This document shows positions 56,198 to 64,000 of a DNA stretch of 64,000 bases, piece by piece; positions within the stretch are counted from its first letter, which is position 1, and each line of letters begins with the position of its first letter. This DNA is from Plicaturopsis crispa FD-325 SS-3 (Eukaryota > Basidiomycota > Agaricomycetes > Amylocorticiales > Amylocorticiaceae), in the NCBI GenBank assembly GCA_000827205.1, contig KN832555.1, forward strand, positions 2,116,179 to 2,180,178, in the 5' to 3' direction. The notes below the pieces were generated by a model. The model was not told the origin of the DNA and searched no databases. It saw only the letters and a list, made by a program, of their open reading frames with translations. Made by a program: the position numbers and the translations under genes.

Positions 56198-57912
56198 TTA
56201 TACTCTTGCATTTATCCCAGAATCGACCAAGGCCTGTTTCACCTCCGCAATTCCGACTTCCCCTCTATGGAAGATGCCAGCCGCCAATGCAGCTTCCACT
56301 CCAGTTTCAGCAAAGACATCAACGAAGTGAGCCGCACGGCCCGCCCCGCTGCTTGCGACGAGAGGCACCTTCACGCTCTGCCGCACCAGCCGTATCAGGT
56401 CGAGGTCAAATCCGCGCCCACTCCCGTCCCTGTCGATGCTGTTGAGCAATATCTCCCCGGCGCCTAACGCTTCCACGCCCTGCGCGAGCTCCACTACGGA
56501 CAGGTCGCGCGACTCACGCCCACCAGACACGGTGCATTGGTACCACCATCTTTTCCCTGCCTCTTCGTCCTTGCCCGACACGATCTCGGCGGTCCTTGGG
56601 CCGCTGTATGCATCGTCGACGTACACGCGCCGCGGATCAATGGAGACAACGACCGCTTGACTCCCGTACGCGTGAGCGATGGTTTCGATCGCGCTCTTCC
56701 CGTCCTTCACGCCACCGCGCTCGCGCAGGCGCTCCACAGCGTAGACCGCTTCGGACCCAATGCTCACCTTGTCCGCACCGGCGCGGAAATACGCACCCGC
56801 GACTTCAAGTGCGCTGCGAGGCGTGCGGTCCGGATCGACGGTGTCTTTTATACCGCCTCCGATGGTGAGCGGAACGAATATGCAGGCCGCTGCTGCACGT
56901 ACGACTGCGAGCATCGGCTGGTCCTGGAGGGGAGATTGTCGGAAAGAGGTGATGTTGAGGAGGCAGAGCTCGTCTGCTCCGGATTCGTAGTACTGCGCAG
57001 CTAGGGAAATTGGTTTCCCGAGATTGCGGACAGCACCGGCGACGTTGGCGGCGACGGTTGGTGACGAAGACGTTGCCGTCTCGCGGACATTGTACTGGTC
57101 GCCTTTGGTGACTACTAGATCCCCCTCGTCGTTCGCACGCACGTCCATGCACGCGACTATGCGTTTCGTCAGACCGTCCTTCGCTTTTGGTTGTCGAAAC
57201 ATGCGCGGTGTCGATGGCGCCGAACTGCGTTCCACTTCCGGTTTTGAGAGCCAAGCGCGGAGAAATTTAAGGCCTGCTGGGCCGGACTTCTCGGGATGGA
57301 ATTGTGTGCCAAGGACGTTGCCCTTGCGGACGGACGAGATGAAGAGTTCTTGTCCATACTGTGTTATTGTGTATGCACATTGGGCAGCGTCAGGGTACGC
57401 TTCGGGGTCATATCTCGCTCGATACGAATGCACGAAATAGTAGTGATCCGAGGGGTCTATGCCCTCCGTCTCCACATCCAAGGGTTCGGTAGAGTTCCAG
57501 CCAATGTGCGGGACAGATTTATCCGAGTCGTCGAAGCGGTCGATTGGACATGGTATGACCCCTAGACCGCGCGTCGAGGGGGACTCCGTAGAGGATTGGA
57601 AGAGAATCTGCATGCCAATGCATATTCCAAAGTACGGTCTTCCGGACTGGATGTACTCTTGGAGGGGCTCCAGGAGCCCGCGCGACGTGAGATGCTCTAC
57701 GGCTGTCTCGAACGCGCCTACTCCTGGAAAAATAAGGCTCTGAAAGAAACGTGGGTCGGCCGAAGCTCTATACGGAGATGGTGGGGACTGACTGTGGCTT
57801 TGTGGAAATCATCCGGGGACGATATCCAGGAGAACGTATAGCCCAATTTCTCGATTGAATTGGCGAGACTTTGGACGTTCCCAGCGCCGTAGTCGAGGAG
57901 GTAGAGGCCCAT
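56198..57912 (-). CDS. HIS7: Imidazole glycerol phosphate synthase, fused glutaminase and cyclase
   Basis: About 550 residues, the usual length of yeast His7. The glutamine amidotransferase half starts MGLYLLDYGAGNVQSLANSI, contains LIFPGVGAFETAVEHL, the nucleophile Cys in GRPYFGICIGMQILFQSS and the His/Glu pair in LGTQFHPEKSGPAGLKFLRA. The (beta-alpha)8 cyclase half reads RIVACMDVRANDEGDLVVTK with the catalytic Asp, VPLTIGGGIKDTVD, ADKVSIGSEAVYA and ILLNSIDRDGSGRGFDLDLI with the second Asp. It makes IGP and AICAR from PRFAR and glutamine, linking histidine and purine synthesis. One intron near 57734-57791. Divergent from the phosphoglycerate dehydrogenase gene, 189 bp apart. Confidence 0.95.
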
Positions 57913-58101
57913 GGCGGCGTAGCAGAAGGACTCAGACTGACTCACTTCCAAAAAATTAAAGTGCATAGCAGTCAGGGGCTATTTACCCTATATACGGATG
58001 ACGTGCTTTTCGTGAAATGAGTCTCAGCGTTCCAGCACTTTTTTCACAAATTCCAGCCGTTCGAGTCATCGCACGTTTCTTTCCCGCAAACCACCACCAC
58101 C
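57913..58101. promoter_or_regulatory. Shared HIS7/phosphoglycerate dehydrogenase promoter with Gcn4/CPC1-type sites
   Basis: The 189 bp between divergent starts contains a perfect TGACTCA (57938-57944), a TGACGT half-CRE (57999-58004) and two one-mismatch relatives, TGAGTCT (58018-58024) and CGAGTCA (58062-58068). TGACTCA is the site of Gcn4/CPC1, the activator of general amino-acid control. The perfect site is only 26 bp from the HIS7 ATG, so it may be in that gene's leader while serving the other gene. Confidence 0.5.
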
Positions 58102-59567
58102 ATGTCCGCACCAATAACCATTTCCTCCGCGTCTTCACCGAGGACCGTGGCCGCTTCGATGTCGCCGACTTCGAGCAGCCTGCATGACAGGTTCCGTCGC
58201 GACTCGGTCGCGGTACCTAATAGCAGTGCCGTTCGCCAACCTAAGGTCCTCCATCCGATTGACAACGACGGCCTGCGACTCCTCATCCTCGAAAATATCA
58301 GCCAGGATGCTGTCGCGACTTTCAAAGCGCAGGGCTTCCACGTCGATCATTACACGAAGGCCATGTCGGAGGACGAGCTTGTGGAGAAGATCGGCTCGTA
58401 TCATGCTATCGGTATTCGTAGCAAGACAAAGATCACAGAGCGTGTAATTAAGGCTGCTACCAAGGTCTGTCTGTCGTCCACCGACTTTTTCACCGTTTCA
58501 GTTTCCTGATGTTGTTCGTGCCATAGCTCCTAGTGATCGGATGTTTCTGCATCGGCACAAATCAAGTAGACCTGCTTACTGCCGCGAAAGCAGGCATCCC
58601 CGTGTTCAACTCCCCGTTCTCCAACTCGCGTTCCGTCGCAGAGCTCGTGATCTCGGAGGTCATCGGACTCTCGCGCCAGCTGTTCCAGCGCGCGTACGAG
58701 ATGCGCATCGGGACATGGAATAAGCAGAGCAAAGGCTGTTGGGAGATCCGCGGGAAGACGCTTGGCATAGTTGGTTACGGCCACATTGGCAGTCAGCTCT
58801 CCGTTCTCGCAGAGGCCTTCGGGATGAGGGTACTTTTCTACGACGTACTCAACATCATGCCCCTCGGCTCGGCGCGGCAGGTCGATTCCCTAGAAGCGCT
58901 CTTGGCAGACTCCGACTTCGTCACGCTGCACATCCCCGAGCTTCCGGAAACTATCAACCTCATTTCCGCACCGCAGCTCGCGCAGATGAAGCAGGGCGCG
59001 TACCTCATCAACAACGCGCGCGGCCGCGTCGTCGACATCCCCGCGCTCATCGACGCCGTCAAATCCAAGCACCTCGCCGGCGCCGCTTTGGACGTCTACC
59101 CCGCCGAGCCGGGCGCGAACGGCGCGCCCTTCGACGACCAGCTGAACCCGTGGGCGTCCGCGCTGCGCGAGCTCCCGAACGTCGTGCTGACGCCGCACAT
59201 CGGCGGGTCGACGGAGGAGGCGCAGCGCATGATCGGGGAGGAGGTCGCGAGCGCGCTGTCGCGGTACCTCGGGTACGGCTCGACGCTCGGCGCGGTGAAC
59301 TTCCCCGAGGTCGACCTGCGCGTGATCACCGCGGAGCAGGGCGACCACGTCCGCATCTGCCACGTGCACCACAACCAGCCTGGTGTGCTTAAGCAGGTGA
59401 ACGACGTGCTCTCGCCGTACAATGTGGAGAAGCAGTACTCCGACTCGAAGGGCGATATTGCGTACCTCATGGCGGATATTGCGGACGTCAGCCCGAGCGA
59501 CGTGAACAAGCTGCAGCAGCTCATTAGCGGGACGAGCGCGAACGTCTTGACGCGTCTGTTGGCGTAA
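58102..59567 (+). CDS. D-3-phosphoglycerate dehydrogenase (serine pathway)
   Basis: 467 residues from two exons (intron 58465-58526). MSAPITISSASSPRTVAASM begins a Ser-rich N-terminus like yeast Ser3/Ser33. Then come LRLLILENISQDAVATFKAQ, GCFCIGTNQVDLLTAAKAGI, the NAD-binding GKTLGIVGYGHIGSQLSVLA (GxGxxG), the catalytic Arg/Glu/His segments NNARGRVVDIPALID, AALDVYPAEPGANG and VVLTPHIGGSTEEAQRMIGE, and a C-terminal ACT domain (VRICHVHHNQPGVLKQVND) that in this family senses serine. It catalyses the first step of serine synthesis in the cytosol. The second exon is extremely GC-biased at third positions, giving long antisense frames. Confidence 0.95.
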
Positions 59568-59903
59568 CGGCGCCCAACTTGGGTTCCATTTATCTTGTTA
59601 TTTTTGTTTTCTTTTCCTCGAGCACTCACGAAAAGGCCGAAACGGACGGTTCCACCCGATTGCGCATGTATCACCTACGATCTACGATCCTCTCCCTGGC
59701 AATGACTGCCCATTCAACTGGCAGTATCCATTCAACTGGTATTAAAAACCCCATGTATAAAGCGATGCACTAAGTACAACAATGATGTATTGTAGAAACC
59801 GGCGGAGCAATGCGATGATGATGTGAGTCTGACGAGGAGTAGCACATGAGAAGGGCGGCGAGCAGAACGAAGTCCAGCGGTATGAAGGGATAGGAATAGT
59901 AGA
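59568..59903. other. Intergenic, convergent 3' flanks
   Basis: This 336-bp gap lies between converging genes. A 15-nt direct repeat (CATTCAACTGG in two close copies near 59711-59740) is the only item of note. Confidence 0.5.
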
Positions 59904-61187
59904 CTAAACTTCCTCCTCTGGGTCTCCAATACCACTGGCGAGGATAGCGAAATGTGTCTCCATTTCCGGGAGACAGGGCGAGTCGTAGATCTTGCATGAA
60001 CGCGTGTTTCCTCGCGATTTCTTGAGTTGTAACCTATGCGGAGTGTTATGAGCATCGGGCGGGAGATTAACGACGAACAAGCTAACCGGGTAGTGGATGC
60101 GTGCGCCATGATGTTTCCTCCGATGGGTTTCTTCTCGTTGGAAGCGTACGGACCGGCAGATGCATCAGGATTAGACATGACTTGGTTGGTCATGACCACA
60201 GCGACACCAAACTGCACATAAGTAAGCATGGGCCACCACAGCATCGACGACGCTCATTACCTCGTCAGCAAGACGCTGTAGTGTCCGCAAGAATTTCGCC
60301 AGGTGCCCTTGGCGGGCAGATAGCTCTCCACGACCGTTGAAGTCTGTGCGATACAGAGCTGTGCAGGAGTCGACTATGAGGAGACAGAATCTATGCATCT
60401 TGTTAGCGCGAGCCGCTGTCCATCTTGTCGCCAGCAGGCCCACCTTGATTCGGACATGAGTGCGCTCGCGCTTATCAGGAGGGCATTCTGGTGATCTGCG
60501 TTATATGCTCTTGCATATGCCACATTGTCTAGGACCTCCTCGCCGTTTAGTCCGTACCGTTCCGCCACAGCAAGCAAGCGCACGGGCCTGAAAGTGCCCT
60601 CGGTGTCGATATATAGACATTTGCCCTCACCACCACCCATGCTGACGGGCAGTTGGCAAGTTACGGCAAGAGTGTGACATAGCTGTGATTTCCCTGTCCT
60701 GAACTCGCCAAACATCTCGGTGATAGCGCCAGTTTCGATCCCACCTGTTGAGAAACTATGAGTACCGCAGAGACAAGGATACCCATTACACCACAGACCT
60801 CCTAGCAAGGCATCGAGCTGCTTGGATCCGGTCGTGATATGTACGAGCTCTGATCTGCGAGCGTGGACTTCTGTAGCACTTTGGAATCCGAGCGGGACGA
60901 TCTTCTGGGCTGTGAATGAGGTTGATTACCAGCCGCGACGCGTAGGGTACTGAACACATACCTTCAGCAAGTATTTTATCTGCTTTCTGGTCCGATATGC
61001 CCTTTATCGCGATGAGAGCTTTCTTCGGGGTGAATGCGACTGCCTCGACGGTGTTTAAGCCTGCCTCTGCGAGTTTCTTGATATCCTGGGGGTGGATTCC
61101 TGATTCCTGTAATTTGTTGACGAGAAGCGGTCCTGAAAACTGGACGTCCTCTGTTTCGTTCTGCGATGCTTGAGATGCTTGCGACAT
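59904..61187 (-). CDS. RAD51: DNA recombinase Rad51
   Basis: [20 protein letters not shown] leads to the N-terminal helix-hairpin-helix lobe ([36 protein letters not shown]), the polymerisation/linker part ([15 protein letters not shown]), and the ATPase core. That core has Walker [24 protein letters not shown], Walker [24 protein letters not shown]-binding loops ([35 protein letters not shown]) and the end [20 protein letters not shown] with GIGDPEEEV. About 340 residues, as expected. It forms filaments on single-stranded DNA for homologous recombination. Around five short introns. Divergent from the Bem46-like gene; ACGCGT lies 83 bp upstream. Confidence 0.95.
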
Positions 61188-61631
61188 GGCGGTAAGAGTC
61201 AAAGAGACGAAGGCGGGGTGTGTCAGCGACGAGCTTGCAGGCGACGGACTGGGAATTGTCGGAGTTGAAACGCGTCGTGATCAGGTGATCGTGTCGATAC
61301 CTTTCTCGAGTCTCGACCAGACGTCTCTTGACCAGACCCACCAACTTCAAGCGCCGACGGTAAGGCAAGTCTACATTTGACAGATTGGTTTGCTTTGTTT
61401 CCTCTTTACAGCCGAAACACGCTGAAGTAGCGCAGTTGTGTTTATTTAGGTTAGTACCGCAGCACGGCGTGGCAGTTTGCGTACACGGTGCGTGTGCTGT
61501 GCAATGATGTACATTGCCGCCTATAAAAGTACATAAGTACGCGCTGAAGCCTTACCCCCAGTACTCGGTTGCCACTATCTTTCAAAGCAGCATTGGCATA
61601 GTACTTGCACAGTACATTACTCAAAGTCAAT
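61188..61631. other. Divergent intergenic promoter region (RAD51 / Bem46-like)
   Basis: This 444-bp gap lies between divergent starts. It holds ACGCGT at 61270-61275 and no gene. Confidence 0.5.
61270..61275. promoter_or_regulatory. MCB-like ACGCGT upstream of RAD51
   Basis: ACGCGT is the MluI cell-cycle box bound by MBF in yeasts and is common before S-phase and repair genes. It is 83 bp upstream of the RAD51 ATG. A six-base match is expected by chance every few kilobases, so this is suggestive only. Confidence 0.3.
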
Positions 61632-63254
61632 ATGCCCACGTCGCGTTTGGATTCTTGGGCAAGGGTATGGTTCTACGTTTCCTTCCGAATTGGATCGTAA
61701 TGACGACACTAACGACACCCCGTAGGGTTTGATGAGGAACTCGAATGGACTGTCGGCATGGGGTATGCAGGCTGCATCTCTATTGACCGCTTCGCACTCA
61801 CCCTCGTCTTCAGCTCTCGGACTACTTCTGTATGGGCAAAAACTTGCGCTCTACCCTGCAGGGTACCCTCTCTTTCACAGCGGTAACCAATTCGATAGCT
61901 ATTTGCAACTATCGAGACTCATATACTCCTAGGCTTTACCATGTCGCCAGATTACTATGACCTTCCGTTCGAAGTCCCCGAACTACGGACGCCCGACGGC
62001 ATGGAAATTCGCACGTTTCTCCTGCTGCAGGAGCAGACAACAGAAACAGACAAGGTACATGTCCATTTTTCTCTCTCCTTGAGCTTGACTCATTCAAAGT
62101 GAGTAAATTAGGTGGCTCCTACTGTCATCATGTTCCACGGGAACGGAATGACCTGCGGAGACGTCCTCCCGATTGCAAGCACATTCTATAGTAAGATCCG
62201 CTGCAATGTCCTGGTGATGTCATATAGAGGGTATGCCGCGTACTACCTCTAGTTTCGACGTACGTTGAAACTGACGCCTGCTTTAGGTATGCAACCTCGG
62301 ATGGTTCACCCTCGGAAAAAGGTCTGTCTGTGTTTTCGAGACTCCAGACTTTCTGGCCGGGTAGTTCAAACATTGCCTCCTACTTGCAGGCTTACGCATC
62401 GATGCGCAGACGGGGCTTGACTATATCACTTCGCATCCCGTTCTATCCAAATCATCTGTCGTAAGTGTACTCGAACGTTCCCCGACCGCACACTCATGCC
62501 CCCGTGTGCGTAGATCCTCTTCGGACAGTCCATGGGCGGCGCAGTCGCTATCGATCTCGCCAGCCGCAATCCCTCAAAGGCAACATCTTTCGTGCTTCCT
62601 CTGCATGTGAGTTACGTCCCTTCTGACTCTTACCCCTTAGATCCAAGCGATCATCGTCGAGAACACCTTCACGTCCTTCCCGCGCGTAATTGGCCACCAC
62701 GTCCCCCCACTCTCATGGATCCCCTTGCGCTTCCTCCTGCACCAGAAATGGGACTCCCTATCGCGGATACGCTATATCCCCGCGGAAACGCCCGTGCTCA
62801 TGCTGAGCGGGGCGCGGGACCAGGTCGTGCCGCCCGAGCACATGATGGAGCTTTGGAAAGCGTTCAAGGCGAGGCATAAGGAGGGTGCCGCCAAGAGCGC
62901 GTCTCGCTTTGTTACTTTTCCGTCGGGGACGCATAGTGAGTCGTATCGATGCTTGAGGGGATGTGAGGTGCGGGGCTGACCATGGATGTGGACGTGAACG
63001 TCTACGTAGATGATACGTTCATGCAGCGCGGGTATACACGCGCCATCAAGAAATTCATGGCACGGACAGGGTTTTACACACCGTCGCCCAAGGATCCAGA
63101 CACCGAGGGCCCGTCAACTTCTGCGACAGAGGATGTATCTGGCGCAGAAGGTCCATCCCTCGTAGAAATTGCTTCTGCCGAGGATACACCCAGTCTTGAA
63201 GGTCCATCTACTCCGGGGAATCAGCCCAATCCACCGCCGCAGCCTCTACTGTAG
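61632..63254 (+). CDS. Bem46/ABHD13-like alpha/beta hydrolase
   Basis: Seven or eight exons. MPTSRLDSWARGLMRNSNGL leads into an N-terminal membrane anchor (ALGLLLYGQKLALYPAGYPL), then after an intron (about 61884-61932) FTMSPDYYDLPFEVPELRTP. The hydrolase core follows: VAPTVIMFHGNGMTCGDVLP, MSYRGYATSDGSPSEKGL, the nucleophile elbow ILFGQSMGGAVAIDLA (GxSxG), the acid in LMLSGARDQVVPPEHM and the catalytic His in FPSGTHNDTFMQRGY. The last pieces are joined by an intron (about 62938-63000) that restores THND. A Ser/Pro/Glu tail ends PPPQPLL. Bem46 proteins sit at ER-plasma membrane borders and affect polarity in Neurospora; the substrate is unknown. Confidence 0.88.
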
Positions 63255-63576
63255 ACCTTTTGAGGGTGCTGGAACTTCCTATGCTCGTTGTTTGTCTCTG
63301 GACTGCATGCTTCGCACAGTCTGATTGGGGATCTATGTGTTCCGCAACTATACGCACTCCTGTTCGCGTCACAATGTATACATCTCGTCATGTTCTCACA
63401 TCGGATTCGATATCGACATCTAATATACTACAATTTATCGCTAAAGTAAAGACCTCCAAAAAAATACGGAACGCAAGCAGAATCCTACACTGGTTATCAT
63501 AATTGTATACAAAGGATGCGTGAAGTGACCATAGCATCCAGAAAGACTCGATCAAATATCATCTACATACTGCATC
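63255..63576. other. Intergenic, convergent 3' flanks
   Basis: This 322-bp gap lies between converging genes. No feature is seen. Confidence 0.5.
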
Positions 63577-64000
63577 TCACGAGTCGTGTTTCTCCGAAAC
63601 GTGCAAGTCGTCCTGGCTATGGCCGACCTCACGCACGTCGTGTGCGACCTCCGCGTCCTTGCGCGTGTGGATGCTCCCCTCGCTGAAGCTCTCCGTCTCG
63701 TCGTGGTAGTTCAGGCCGACGCCGACGCCGGGCGGCGGCGAGATCCAGCAGATCACGGTGAAGGCCGCGAAGGACACGACCAGGCCTGTTATAGCATCAG
63801 CATGCGTAGACAGGAAGCATACGTAGAGGGGGAACGCGGAGATGAAGCACGAGCACGTACCGACGAAGAACGCGATGTTGAAGAGGCGGATCCAGCCATT
63901 GTACGTCGTTGCGTCTCGGACGCTCATGATGAATCCGGGCATAGTGGGGAACACACCGATCGTCCATGCCAGCAGGGCTCTCCAGTGGAATCCATGGAAA
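63577..64000 (-). CDS. C-terminal part of an NCS1-family nucleobase/allantoin permease
   Basis: The gene runs in from the right edge. Visible on the minus strand: FHWRALLAWTIGVFPTMPGF, IMSVRDATTYNGWIRLFNIA and, after removal of an intron (about 63787-63860) with GTACGT and ATAACAG ends, FFVGLVVSFAAFTVICWISP with PPGVGVGLNYHDETE. A hydrophilic tail ends VSEKHDS. The membrane helices and the PGF/NG-W pattern match the last helices of fungal NCS1 transporters (uracil, allantoin, uridine or thiamine type). The substrate cannot be told from this part. If the intron is ignored, the frame stays open, so annotation could wrongly retain it. Confidence 0.75.
   Translation of the reverse strand, partial: FHGFHWRALLAWTIGVFPTMPGFIMSVRDATTYNGWIRLFNIAFFVGTCSCFISAFPLYVCFLSTHADAITGLVVSFAAFTVICWISPPPGVGVGLNYHDETESFSEGSIHTRKDAEVAHDVREVGHSQDDLHVSEKHDS

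Noticed and set aside
56805-57440. Plus- and minus-strand alternative frames over HIS7
   Set aside because: The His7 frame is continuous with all catalytic motifs; the others are shadows.
58890-59674. Long minus-strand frames (160 and 192 codons) over the phosphoglycerate dehydrogenase exon
   Set aside because: They are antisense shadows created by extreme third-position GC; the sense frame is certain.

Overview
The window is nuclear DNA of a filamentous basidiomycete, most likely an Agaricomycete. The genes are dense and cut by many short introns (about 50-70 bp) with GT..AG ends and CTNAC-like branch sites, and intergenic gaps are mostly 0.2-1.5 kb. The gene content is typical of mushroom-forming fungi: a glycan O-acetyltransferase of the Cas1p type, NADPH oxidase A, a sphingolipid delta-8 desaturase, Pal1, Sts1/Cut8 and a fused His7. 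I saw no transposon, virus-derived element, CRISPR array or convincing tRNA/rRNA gene. Gene models were spliced by eye from reading frames and splice signals, so inner exon borders are approximate while starts and stops are given to the base where visible.

Region 1-16 kb: the 5' tip of a leftward gene; an ankyrin plus DIL-domain protein; a dienelactone-hydrolase-like/SnoaL-like protein; a rhomboid protease; a Cas1p-type O-acetyltransferase; a sorbose/mannitol-type short-chain dehydrogenase whose start codon appears to be split by an intron; and the nuclear proteasome tether Sts1/Cut8. Region 16-28 kb: a hypothetical protein with a long disordered tail; a METTL7-like methyltransferase divergent from a mitochondrial-looking protein; a REXO4/ISG20-fold protein that has lost most catalytic residues; an unresolved 1.9-kb stretch; a mitochondrial carrier; and a RING-CH ubiquitin ligase. 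Region 28-42 kb: the inner-ring nucleoporin Nup155/Nup170; a signal-peptide single-pass membrane protein; NoxA; the checkpoint protein Mad2; and an Mpr1-like acetyltransferase. Region 42-56 kb: a disordered hypothetical protein; a MetE/UROD-like protein; ribosomal protein eL13; Pal1; the sphingolipid desaturase; and endonuclease III (Nth1). Region 56-64 kb: bifunctional His7 divergent from 3-phosphoglycerate dehydrogenase; Rad51 divergent from a Bem46-like hydrolase; and the 3' end of an NCS1 permease.

Most neighbours are unrelated housekeeping genes, so the window does not look like a metabolic cluster. The clearest functional pairing is HIS7 with the serine-pathway dehydrogenase: two amino-acid biosynthesis genes sharing a 189-bp promoter that carries a perfect Gcn4/CPC1-type TGACTCA. 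Rad51 and Nth1 (DNA repair), Mad2 (mitosis), NoxA and Pal1 (polarity) are scattered. The observations most worth a second look are the exonuclease-fold protein without its DEDDh residues, the split start codon, the HIS7-SER shared promoter and the unresolved 23.3-25.3 kb stretch.
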